DNA from: Selenomonas sp963528755
Lineage (GTDB): Bacteria > Bacillota > Negativicutes > Selenomonadales > Selenomonadaceae
Direction of reading: 5' to 3'
DNA: 64,000 nt
Assembly: GCF_963528755.1 (NCBI RefSeq)
Contig: NZ_CAURXA010000005.1
Coordinates: forward strand, 124,001-188,000
The position numbers were made by a program, and so were the translations under genes. Below, piece after piece: positions 9,301-16,410 of the stretch. Position 1 is the first letter of the stretch, and each line of letters opens with the position of its first letter. Below the pieces are notes generated by a model. It ran no database searches. It was not told the DNA's origin and saw only the letters and a list, made by a program, of their open reading frames with translations.

Positions 9301-10294
9301 GACAAAGAAGTATCCGCGATTTGCCGCAGTTGTCGCATGCTCTGTGCTCCTTTTTGCGCTCTTTCTGACGGGCTGCATGGGCGAAAAGGAAGAGGCGTCG
9401 AGCGCATACCGCGTGACGGATGCGGAGGGAACTGTCGTCGAGATTCCGCATAAACCCCGGCGCATCTTGACGATCAGCGCGGGCACGGACGAAATGATGC
9501 TCGGTCTTGTCGAGCCGGAGCGCATGGCGGCGGTCAACGATTCGCTCGCGGACGAGAAGCATACGAATGTGCCGTGGGTGCGCGAGAAAATTCCTACGGT
9601 CATCACGCGCAGTCCCTCTGTCGAGCAGGTTGCCGCGCTTTCACCCGACCTCATCATCGTCACGCCGTGGCTTCCTCGCGAGAACGCTGATGCCATGCGC
9701 GAGCTTGGCGTGCCTGTCGTCGTCTGCCGTGCGGCGGCGACGATGGAGGACATCCATGCCAATATCCGCCTCTTTGCAGCAGCCGTCGATGAGAAGGAGC
9801 GCGGCGAACGACTGATCGCGAAGATGGAGGAAAAGCTCGCGGAGATCGAAGAGAAGATGAAGGATGTTCCCGAGGAAAAGAAGCACAAGAGCATCGTGCT
9901 CATCTCCATCATGCCCAACTACGGCGGCGCCGGCTGCACCTTCGACGAACTCTGCAGCCATACGGCGTCGATCAACGCAAAGGCTGCCGCAGGGAACCGC
10001 ATGGGACAGGAGATGACGAAGGAGCAGCTCGTCGCGGCGAATCCCGACTACATCTTCCTGCCGAGTTACGAGGACGCGGAAACGCGTGAAGAGAATTACG
10101 GCAGACAGTACATGGAAGATCCGTCTCTTCAACAGATGACGGCCGTGCGGGAAAAGCAGATCGGCCATCCTTGGGCGCGTTACGTTTACAACATTTCACA
10201 GAACATCGTTTTCGGCGTGCAGGAGACGGCATGGATTCTCTACGGCGATGCTTTTCGTCAGTCGCGGCAGGAATTTCTCTCGGCGGTGGAGTAA
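9293..10294 (+). CDS. BtuF/FepB-like periplasmic binding lipoprotein (second of two)
   Basis: A protein of about 333 residues, paralogous to the binding protein at 376. The best start is TTG 9293: it follows GAGAGGG by about nine bases and overlaps the end of the cobN-like gene. From there the signal peptide ends in a standard lipobox, LTGC, with the lipid Cys at residue 28. The open frame extends upstream to 9218, but those residues read as an Arg/Ser-rich shadow of cobN. The mature domain has VTDAEGTVVEIPHKPRRIL, a PDLIIVTPW strand, a long Lys/Glu helix and MPNYGGAGCTFDE. It presumably delivers ligand to the permease at 14623. Divergence from the first copy suggests two ligand forms, for example metallated and metal-free. 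Confidence 0.87.
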   Translation: MYKTKKYPRFAAVVACSVLLFALFLTGCMGEKEEASSAYRVTDAEGTVVEIPHKPRRILTISAGTDEMMLGLVEPERMAAVNDSLADEKHTNVPWVREKIPTVITRSPSVEQVAALSPDLIIVTPWLPRENADAMRELGVPVVVCRAAATMEDIHANIRLFAAAVDEKERGERLIAKMEEKLAEIEEKMKDVPEEKKHKSIVLISIMPNYGGAGCTFDELCSHTASINAKAAAGNRMGQEMTKEQLVAANPDYIFLPSYEDAETREENYGRQYMEDPSLQQMTAVREKQIGHPWARYVYNISQNIVFGVQETAWILYGDAFRQSRQEFLSAVE

Positions 10295-10309
10295 AGAGGA
10301 AAGGCGGCT

Positions 10310-11128
10310 TTGAGATTGAAAAAGATTGCGTTTTACGGCAAGGGCGGCATCGGCAAGTCGACGACTGCTGCCAATGTATCGGCGGCGTTTTCGCGCGGGG
10401 GAAAGAAGGTCTGTCAGATCGGCTGTGACCCGAAAAACGATTCGACGCGGCTTCTTTTAGGGCGCATCGCGCCGCTCACCGTGCTCGATGCGGAGCGCAG
10501 CAAGAAGGGCGCGGCGCTTTCTCTTGCGGAAATCGCGCACGAGGGATACGGCGGCGTGCGCTGCATCGAGGCGGGCGGCCCTGAGCCGGGCGTCGGCTGC
10601 GCGGGGCGCGGCATCATCGTGGCGCTCGAAAGGCTCAAGGCGCTCCATGCGTTTGATGCTGTCGATGTCGCCATCTACGATGTGCTCGGCGATGTCGTCT
10701 GCGGCGGTTTCGCCGTGCCGATACGAGAGGGCTATGCCGAGGAAATCTACATCGTTTCCTCGGGGGAGCTCATGTCGCTCTACGCGGCGAACAACATCGC
10801 CAAGGGCGTGCGCCGCTTCGCTGCGCGAGGTGTCGTAAAGCTCGGCGGCATCATTGGCAACGGGCGCGATGTCGCACGCGAAAAGGAGCTTTTGGAAGCC
10901 TTTGCCGCACGCCTCAGCACAAAGCTCATCGCCTACATCCCTCGCTCTGCCGCCGTACACGAGGCGGAGATCCATCGGCAGACGCTCATCGCCTATGCGC
11001 CGGATTCCGCACAGGCGAAGGTTTACGAAGAGCTTGCGGCGGCGATTGAGGGGAATGTGGATCTAGTCATCCCCAAGCCGATGGCGTTTGAAGAGTTGGA
11101 AGATCTGGTGGAGAGCTATGGGAACTGA
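10310..11128 (+). CDS. nifH-like: NifH/BchL/CfbC-like ATP-dependent iron protein
   Basis: A 272-residue member of the NifH family of dimeric, [4Fe-4S]-bridged ATPase electron donors. Walker A GKGGIGKS is at residues 10-17, GCDPKND at 38-44, and both cluster ligands are present: Cys97 in PGVGCAGRG and Cys131 in DVLGDVVCGG, matching Cys97/Cys132 of classical NifH. The start is TTG 10310 behind GAGGAAAGG. The next gene begins before this one ends. Relatives feed electrons to nitrogenase, protochlorophyllide and chlorophyllide reductases, the Ni-sirohydrochlorin reductase of F430 synthesis, and methylthio-alkane reductase. With chelatase and corrinoid-type genes as neighbours, a tetrapyrrole reductase is the most likely role, rather than N2 fixation. 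It is shorter than many NifH proteins, which run to about 290 residues. Confidence 0.93.
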   Translation: MRLKKIAFYGKGGIGKSTTAANVSAAFSRGGKKVCQIGCDPKNDSTRLLLGRIAPLTVLDAERSKKGAALSLAEIAHEGYGGVRCIEAGGPEPGVGCAGRGIIVALERLKALHAFDAVDVAIYDVLGDVVCGGFAVPIREGYAEEIYIVSSGELMSLYAANNIAKGVRRFAARGVVKLGGIIGNGRDVAREKELLEAFAARLSTKLIAYIPRSAAVHEAEIHRQTLIAYAPDSAQAKVYEELAAAIEGNVDLVIPKPMAFEELEDLVESYGN

Positions 11129-12419
11129 AGCGAAACGCGTGGTGATGCGCCGCACGAATTGCAGCTGCAGCATGCCGGGCGTCTGGCGTGCGCTTTCCTT
11201 CGTGCGCGGCGCTCTCGTCATCTTCCACAGTCCGCGTCCGTGCGCTCACATCGCCCATGGCATGGATGTGGGAAGCTTCCATCGCCTGCGTGCAGCGGGA
11301 ACGAAGGTGCGCCTCTCGCCCGTGCCGCTTCTGACAAGCTCCTTGTCGGATGCAGAGGCGATTTTTGGTGGCGAGGATCGTCTGCGCGAGTGCATACGTT
11401 TTGCTGCAGAAAAATATCAGCCGCAAGCGATATTTATCGCCAATTCCTGTGTGAGCGGCGTCATCGGCGACGATACGTGCGCCGTGGCCGAGGAGATGGA
11501 GCAAGAGATTGGCTTGCCCGTCAGCGCCGTCTCGGCGCACGGCTTTCTCGACGGCGAGTATTATGCAGGCTACCTTGACGCTGCACGCGTGCTCGTCGAT
11601 CGCTTCATGAAGCCGGCAGAGCGCCGTGCGGGAAGCGTCGTGCTGCTCGGCGACTGCGGCGGCATTCACGGCGAGTACGTGAAGGAATTATGCCGCTTGC
11701 TCGGGCTTCTCTCCCTGCGCGTTGCGGGGCAGTTTCCGTCGTATCTCGCACTATCTGAGATGGATGTAGTGCCGGCGGCGGAACTTCTCATCGTGCTCGG
11801 GCGGCGCAGCGACGAGAAGCAGGCGCTTCTCGTCGACTTGGCGCGGCACATTCATGAGCGTTTTGGCACGCCGTACCTCGCCGACGTCTATGCGGTCGGC
11901 TCGGAGGAAACGAAGGAGTGGCTGCGTGCGGTCGGCAGGCTTTGCGGCAGGGAAAGGGAAGCGGAAGAAGCGATTTGCGCGGAAGAAGCGGCGTTTCAAC
12001 GCGCCGTGGACGAGGTGCGCCCGACGCTCGCAGAAAGGCGCGTGACATTCGCCATCGGGCGCGACCTCGACTGGTTTCAGCCGAAGATCGTCATGCGCCT
12101 TCTGAAGAAGGTGGGCATCGAACTAGCGGGCGTCGTCCTCCTTGATTCGTTCCTGCCCGGGCGGCGCAAGGTCATGGAAGAAGAGGTAGCGTGTCTGACG
12201 GATGCGTCGATCGCCCATGAGGGCAGCCGCGAGGCGGAGGAGCTTTTCAAAGCGGCGGATTTCGTCCTGACGACGCACGAGCTTACCGACGCAAGGCTGC
12301 GGCAGATCTTTCTGGCGCTCATGCCGTCCGTCGGCTGGTCGATGGAAAAGAAGCTCCTGCACGATATGGTGCATATCGTCTGTCGTCACGAAAGCCGGGG
12401 AGGTCTGATCTATGGCTGA
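11118..12419 (+). CDS. Nitrogenase component 1-like protein (NifD/BchN-type), subunit A
   Basis: About 433 residues of the oxidoreductase/nitrogenase component 1 family. ATG 11118 overlaps the end of the NifH-like gene and has GGTGGAG just upstream; the longer frame from 11088 adds only a Trp/Lys-rich tail. Three cysteine positions match the P-cluster/[4Fe-4S] ligand spacing of the family: Cys15 or Cys17 (NCSCSMPG), Cys42 (SPRPCAHIAHG) and Cys111 (ANSCVSGVIGDD). It should pair with the next protein to form the catalytic heterotetramer that takes electrons from the NifH-like protein. It differs from F430 CfbD, where one gene supplies the whole component; two distinct subunits resemble BchN-BchB or BchY-BchZ. 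No FeMo-cofactor biosynthesis genes are nearby. Confidence 0.88.
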   Translation: MGTEAKRVVMRRTNCSCSMPGVWRALSFVRGALVIFHSPRPCAHIAHGMDVGSFHRLRAAGTKVRLSPVPLLTSSLSDAEAIFGGEDRLRECIRFAAEKYQPQAIFIANSCVSGVIGDDTCAVAEEMEQEIGLPVSAVSAHGFLDGEYYAGYLDAARVLVDRFMKPAERRAGSVVLLGDCGGIHGEYVKELCRLLGLLSLRVAGQFPSYLALSEMDVVPAAELLIVLGRRSDEKQALLVDLARHIHERFGTPYLADVYAVGSEETKEWLRAVGRLCGREREAEEAICAEEAAFQRAVDEVRPTLAERRVTFAIGRDLDWFQPKIVMRLLKKVGIELAGVVLLDSFLPGRRKVMEEEVACLTDASIAHEGSREAEELFKAADFVLTTHELTDARLRQIFLALMPSVGWSMEKKLLHDMVHIVCRHESRGGLIYG

Positions 12420-13686
12420 GCAGAAAAGGCATTTCGATGACGTCTGCGCTTGGACGGACAGCTGTGCGCTCGCTGGAGCAATGGCATTTTTTGCCGCTTG
12501 GCAAGACGCTGCCGTCATCGTCAACGGCCCCATGTGGTGCCATTACTTTGCGCTGCGCCACGTCGAGCATGGCGTGAGCGATGCCGTGCGGCGCACAGGC
12601 TGCACGCAGCTTGACAACGACGCCATCGTCTTCGGCGCGGAGGATTATCTGCTGGAAGCCCTGCAGCCTTATATCGCTGAGTCGCCGCGCCTTTTGGCCA
12701 TCGTCAGCAGCTGCGCCGCAGGCCTGATCGGCGACGATGTAGCTGCCATCGCGCGCTCGGCGGGCATTGCAGCGCCCGTCGTCGCCGTCGACAGCAGCGG
12801 TCTTGCGGGCAGCTTCGCCGCAGGCTGGAGCAAGGCCGCGTGTGCGGCAATCGAGGCACTTCTGCCTGAGAAGAAGGAGGAGAAGTCGCATGGCGTGAAC
12901 CTTCTCGGCATGACGGCGAGCTACTGCAACGGGGCGAACGACGCGCGAGAACTCGTGCGCCTTTTGCATCTGGCGGGCTATGAAGTGAACGCCGTCCTCG
13001 GCTGCGGCGAGACGGCGGAGGAGCTGCAGCATCTGCCCGCCGCCGCGCTCAACATCGTCGTGCACAGGGAGTTGGGACTCGCTTCGGCAGAGATACTATT
13101 GGAGCGCAGCGGCACGCCGTTTGTCGCACCGCTGCCGCCTTACGGCAGGGCGGGCACGCGGCATTGGCTTGAAGAGATCGCGGGCGCTTTGCCCGCGCCG
13201 CGCGAGAAGGATGTGCAGGAAGAACTTTCGCGTGTGGAAAAGGAAGATTTCCTGCGCCTGAACGAAATAAAGAGCATGTGGGGCGAGCTTTGGTTCGACG
13301 AGGCGCTCGTTCGTGCGCCTGAATCTATGGCTTGGGGCTTGGCAAGAGCCTTGCGCACGGAGTGGGCGGACGTGCGCCGCCTCGCCGTGGCGGCGGAGGC
13401 AGAGGAAGCGGCAGATGCCACTGGGATCGCCGACGAGGTTTTTTCTGAGACGCATACGGCGGAGCTGGCGCAGTTCCTCGCCTCCATGAAGAACGGGCTG
13501 CTGCTCGCGAGCAGCAACGAAGCGGCGCAGGTCGCGCCGCAGCACGCGCAGTTCCTGCCCGTCGCCAGTCCTGTGCTCGACCGCATTCAGCTGACGGATG
13601 CGCCGTTCATGGGACTGCGCGGCTCGCGCTTCATCGAGGAGCAGCTTTGGAACGGACATATTCTGCGACGACAATGGATGTTATAG
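12412..13686 (+). CDS. Nitrogenase component 1-like protein (NifK/BchB-type), subunit B
   Basis: A 424-residue second component 1 protein, different in sequence from subunit A. The start at 12412 overlaps the previous stop and follows GGGAGGTC. Family cysteines are Cys18 (TDSCALAGA), Cys43 (NGPMWCHY) and Cys101 (VSSCAAGLIGDD), with GCTQLDNDAIVFGAED in between, a region where family members have the VFGG turn. The C-terminal third is acidic and Ala-rich, ending in LRGSRFIEEQLWN. With subunit A it would form a two-fold heterotetramer. The retained ligands argue for an active redox enzyme and against a NifE/N-type scaffold, but a scaffold role is not excluded. A long stem-loop lies between this gene and the ABC ATPase. 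Confidence 0.86.
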   Translation: MAEQKRHFDDVCAWTDSCALAGAMAFFAAWQDAAVIVNGPMWCHYFALRHVEHGVSDAVRRTGCTQLDNDAIVFGAEDYLLEALQPYIAESPRLLAIVSSCAAGLIGDDVAAIARSAGIAAPVVAVDSSGLAGSFAAGWSKAACAAIEALLPEKKEEKSHGVNLLGMTASYCNGANDARELVRLLHLAGYEVNAVLGCGETAEELQHLPAAALNIVVHRELGLASAEILLERSGTPFVAPLPPYGRAGTRHWLEEIAGALPAPREKDVQEELSRVEKEDFLRLNEIKSMWGELWFDEALVRAPESMAWGLARALRTEWADVRRLAVAAEAEEAADATGIADEVFSETHTAELAQFLASMKNGLLLASSNEAAQVAPQHAQFLPVASPVLDRIQLTDAPFMGLRGSRFIEEQLWNGHILRRQWML

Positions 13687-13696
13687 ATGTCATAAG

Positions 13697-13763
13697 GGAA
13701 ACACGGATAAATAAAGCCGCCCGAATGTGTGAAGATGGGCAACCGGATTTATCCGTGCTTTCC
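13697..13763 (+). promoter_or_regulatory. Long stem-loop in front of the ABC ATPase gene
   Basis: GGAAA (13697-13701) plus CACGGATAAAT (13702-13712) pairs with ATTTATCCGTG (13747-13757) plus TTTCC (13759-13763), giving 16 base pairs with one bulged C at 13758. Inside the 34-base loop, GCCC and GGGC can form a small second hairpin. TTTCC can also pair with GGGAG (13770-13774), part of the next ribosome site, so opening of the long stem might mask translation. This weaker pairing has two G-U pairs. There is no run of T, so it is not an ordinary terminator. Candidate roles are a switch, an attenuator or an mRNA-stabilising hairpin. Confidence 0.6.
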
Positions 13764-13783
13764 GAGCAAGGGAGCGGTGGAAT

Positions 13784-14626
13784 TTGCAGGAAATGATACG
13801 GGTTGCGGGACTTTATGCGGGCTATGAGCGGCAGGTGATCTTGGAGAACGTTTCGTTCGGTATTGCAGCGGGCGAGATGGTCGGTCTTATCGGGCCGAAC
13901 GGCGCGGGCAAGAGCACGCTTTTGAAGACGATGCGCGGCATCTTGGCGCCGCTCGCGGGTGAGATCTCCGTCATGGGACAGAGAATCGGCGATTTGCCGG
14001 CGAAGGAGTTTGCGAAGAGCGCCGCCTATTTGCAGCAGCATCTGGAGATGACGTTCGATTACTCGGCGCGCGAGGTCGTGCTCTCGGGGCGCTATCCGTA
14101 TCTCTCGTGGTGGCGGCAGGAGCAGGCGCACGATATCGCCATCGCCGAGGCGTGCATGGCGTATACGGGCGTCGCAGAACTGGCGGAGAAGCCGCTTCAG
14201 GCCATGTCGGGCGGACAGCGCCAGCGCGTGCTGCTCGCCAAGGTGCTCGCACAGCAGACGCCCGTGCTCTTTCTCGATGAGCCGGCGACGGGACTGGACA
14301 TCATCTATCAGGAGGAGATCTTCCGCTTTTGCCGCGAACTTTGTGCCGCGGGAAAGACCGTCGTGCTCGTCGCGCATGAGCTTTCCCTCGCTGCACGCTT
14401 CTGCTCGCGTCTACTGCTCATCGGGCGCGGTGCGCTCCTCGCCGACGGCCTGCCGCGCGAGGTGCTGACGGCAGAGCTTCTGACACGCGCTTACGGTGCG
14501 CCCATCAAAGTCGTGGAGAATCCGCTGACGAATCATGCGGAGGTCTTCACGGAGGCGGAGAAGGGTGCAGGCAGGAAATCACATCTCCTGCAGGTCATCT
14601 TGGGAAGGAAGGAGGCGGCGTCGTGA
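13784..14626 (+). CDS. ABC transporter ATPase, FepC/BtuD/FhuC type
   Basis: A 280-residue cytoplasmic ATPase of the siderophore/haem/cobalamin importer class. Walker A GPNGAGKST is at residues 37-45, followed by a Q-loop (LQQHLEMTF), the signature MSGGQRQRV near 140, Walker B LFLDEPATGLD near 160 and an H-loop (VLVAHELS). TTG 13784 lies nine bases after GGGAG; ATG 13793 is the alternative. Its last bases overlap the GTG of the permease gene. The C-terminal 50 or so residues after KVVENP extend past the ATPase core. It powers the permease at 14623 with ligand from the two lipoproteins in the same cluster, which makes import of a tetrapyrrole or metal chelate the likely first step of the pathway. 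Confidence 0.9.
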   Translation: MQEMIRVAGLYAGYERQVILENVSFGIAAGEMVGLIGPNGAGKSTLLKTMRGILAPLAGEISVMGQRIGDLPAKEFAKSAAYLQQHLEMTFDYSAREVVLSGRYPYLSWWRQEQAHDIAIAEACMAYTGVAELAEKPLQAMSGGQRQRVLLAKVLAQQTPVLFLDEPATGLDIIYQEEIFRFCRELCAAGKTVVLVAHELSLAARFCSRLLLIGRGALLADGLPREVLTAELLTRAYGAPIKVVENPLTNHAEVFTEAEKGAGRKSHLLQVILGRKEAAS

Positions 14627-15663
14627 AAAAATTCTGCGAGAAGAAAAACTTCTTCTTTTGGCTTCTTCTGCCGTGCCTCGTCGTCTTCGCTGTCGTCCTG
14701 TCGATGAGCTCAGGGCAGTATGACATCTCGATGGAATGCGTGCTCGCGGCTTTCTCCCACGCGGCGGGTCTGCCATTCTTTTCCGACGTCACGGTTACGC
14801 CTGAGCAGCAGGCGGTGCTCTGGCACATTCGTCTGCCGCGCACGCTCGTCGGCCTCATGGTGGGGGCGGGGCTGGGCATCTCAGGCGCAGTGCTGCAGGG
14901 CATCTTCAGCAATCCGCTCGCCGATCCCGGCATCATCGGCGTATCGAGCGGCGCTTCCGTCGGCGCTGTGCTCGCCATCGCGCTCGGCGTCTCTGCCGTC
15001 AGCGTCTTTTCGCTGCCTGCTTTCGCCTTCACGGGCGCCATACTCGCCGTGGGGCTTACCGTGTCGCTTTCCATGCGTCACGGGCGCATTCCTGTCATGA
15101 CGCTCCTGCTCTCGGGCGTCGTCGTCGGCATGTTCCTCGGCGCGTGCACGGCGGCGATTCTCACGGTCATGAACGAGCAGAAGATGCAGCAGTACCTTTT
15201 CTGGACGATCGGCGGCCTCGACTATCGCCGCTGGGATCATGTCCTTCTGGGAATCGCACCCATTAGCGGTGGCGCCTTCCTCATGCTGATCCTCTCACGC
15301 CATTTGAACCTCCTTGCGTTCGGTGAGGTCGAGGCGCGTGCTGCGGGCATGCCCGTGACCTTCTTCCGCCTGCTGTTTCTGGCGCTCGCATCACTGACGA
15401 CGGCGGCGGGCGTCTGCATCAGCGGCAACATCGGCTTCGTCGGACTCGTCGTGCCGCACATGATGCGGCTTCTGATCGGCCCTGACCATCGGAAGCTGCT
15501 GCCTGCAAGCCTCCTGGCCGGCGGCGTATTCCTCGTCGTCTGCGACTCTCTGGGGCGCATCCTGCTTCAAGGCATGGAGATCCGCGTGGGCATCATGACG
15601 GCGTTTATCGGTACGCCGTACTTCCTCTATCTGCTGCGCCGCCACATGAAGCTGACGTCTTGA
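14623..15663 (+). CDS. FecCD/BtuC-family ABC permease
   Basis: A 346-residue inner-membrane protein with about nine or ten hydrophobic segments. Family landmarks are RLPRTLVGLMVGAGLGISGA near residue 73, NPLADPGIIGVSSGA near 105, and the C-terminal GFVGLVVPHMMRLLIG segment that contacts the ATPase. The GTG start overlaps the ATPase stop. It ends the cluster; a new promoter for hsp20 follows about 50 bases downstream. No clear terminator is visible between them. Members of this family carry cobalamin, haem, Fe-siderophores and other chelates. Sequence alone does not separate these, but the CbiZ, CobN and NifH-like neighbours favour a corrinoid or other tetrapyrrole. Confidence 0.92.
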   Translation: MKKFCEKKNFFFWLLLPCLVVFAVVLSMSSGQYDISMECVLAAFSHAAGLPFFSDVTVTPEQQAVLWHIRLPRTLVGLMVGAGLGISGAVLQGIFSNPLADPGIIGVSSGASVGAVLAIALGVSAVSVFSLPAFAFTGAILAVGLTVSLSMRHGRIPVMTLLLSGVVVGMFLGACTAAILTVMNEQKMQQYLFWTIGGLDYRRWDHVLLGIAPISGGAFLMLILSRHLNLLAFGEVEARAAGMPVTFFRLLFLALASLTTAAGVCISGNIGFVGLVVPHMMRLLIGPDHRKLLPASLLAGGVFLVVCDSLGRILLQGMEIRVGIMTAFIGTPYFLYLLRRHMKLTS

Positions 15664-15690
15664 TTTTTCCTCGACAACCTTGTCCGTCGC

Positions 15691-15719
15691 TTGAATTTTT
15701 TAGCAAAACACCGTATAAT
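15691..15719 (+). promoter_or_regulatory. Sigma70-type promoter of the hsp20 gene
   Basis: TTGAAT (15691-15696) and TATAAT (15714-15719) are separated by 17 bases, close to consensus. Just downstream, at 15729-15736, is TGAGAATA, the same eight bases that follow the TATAAT of the TonB receptor gene at 25761. This may be coincidence or a shared operator half-site. No CIRCE-type heat-shock repeat was seen. Confidence 0.7.
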
Positions 15720-15765
15720 ATAGAAAATGAGAATAGGACGTGAGTGTTGATCGGAGGGAAACGTC

Positions 15766-16212
15766 ATGATTCGCAGCATACCTTTCAATTTCCGAAACAA
15801 TGCGGAGAAGACGCGCGATACGGTGGAGCGCGTGGTGGACTTCATCATGGAGCAGCCGCTCAATCCCATTGGCAAGGTGACGGGGGCGCTTGCTTCTTTT
15901 CGCTGCGACATCCTCGATGAAGAAAATTACTATGAGATTGAAGCAGAACTGCCCGGCATCCTTAAGGAAGACATCTCTTTGACCTACGAGGACGACAAGT
16001 ATCTGACGATTGCCGTGGAAGTTCCTGAGCGCGAGAACCACTTGAAGTATCTGATGCGCGAGCGCCGCACGGGTCGCTTCGAGCGTTCCTTCGCAGTCGA
16101 CGGCATCAAGTGGGAGGAAAGTGCAGCTTCGATGGAGAATGGCATCCTCAAGATTGTCCTGCCGAAGCTCGGTGTCGAGGACGTCAAAAAGAACAGCATA
16201 GAGATCAAGTAG
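15766..16212 (+). CDS. Small heat-shock protein, Hsp20/alpha-crystallin family
   Basis: A 148-residue cytoplasmic holdase chaperone that binds unfolding proteins and keeps them refoldable. The alpha-crystallin domain runs from about residue 45 (FRCDILDEENYYEIEAELPG) to the end. The hallmark ASMENGILKIVLPK near residue 125 matches the A-x-x-x-N-G-x-L motif. The N-terminal arm is short and ends with EQPLNPIG. GGAGGG upstream supports ATG 15766. It has its own promoter and a terminator hairpin at 16229, so it is a single-gene unit unrelated to the preceding cluster. A C-terminal I-x-I tail is weak (IEIK). Confidence 0.9.
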   Translation: MIRSIPFNFRNNAEKTRDTVERVVDFIMEQPLNPIGKVTGALASFRCDILDEENYYEIEAELPGILKEDISLTYEDDKYLTIAVEVPERENHLKYLMRERRTGRFERSFAVDGIKWEESAASMENGILKIVLPKLGVEDVKKNSIEIK

Positions 16213-16228
16213 GCTGAGGGTCATCATG

Positions 16229-16255
16229 GGCTGCTGCTCAGTGCAGCAGCCTTTT
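16229..16255 (+). terminator. Rho-independent terminator after hsp20
   Basis: GGCTGCTGC (16229-16237) pairs with GCAGCAGCC (16243-16251) around a five-base loop and is followed by TTTT. It lies 17 bases after the hsp20 stop. Confidence 0.75.
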
Positions 16256-16295
16256 AGCGCGTCCATGAGAAAAAACAGGATTCTTTCCCTTTGTG

Positions 16296-16388
16296 TAGAA
16301 TTAAAAGAGTAAGGTGTGCCATCTCGCTTTGAAAAGCGGCTTGGCACTTTTCGTAGAACGAAACGAGAGGAGACGGCGTACCGTCTCC
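16296..16388 (+). promoter_or_regulatory. Structured leader of cheR with two hairpins
   Basis: A possible -10 box TAGAAT is at 16296-16301, with no good -35. Hairpin 1 pairs GTGCCA (16316-16321) with TGGCAC (16342-16347), and inside it CGCTTT (16325-16330) with AAAGCG (16333-16338); it is followed by TTTTCG, so it could act as an attenuator. Hairpin 2 pairs GGAGACGG (16369-16376) with CCGTCTCC (16381-16388), just before the GGAGG ribosome site at 16396-16400. I could not match this to a known riboswitch class. Confidence 0.4.
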
Positions 16389-16410
16389 GCCGGCAGGAGG
16401 TAAAACGAAT

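Noticed and set aside
10310..13686. Nitrogen fixation genes nifHDK
   Set aside because: The proteins belong to the wider family but lie among chelatase and chelate-import genes, and no nifB, nifE or nifN is present. A tetrapyrrole-type reductase is more likely.
13697..13774. Cobalamin riboswitch
   Set aside because: Some short words look similar, but the element is only about 70 bases and lacks a full B12 box and the usual core, so it is listed only as an unassigned stem-loop.
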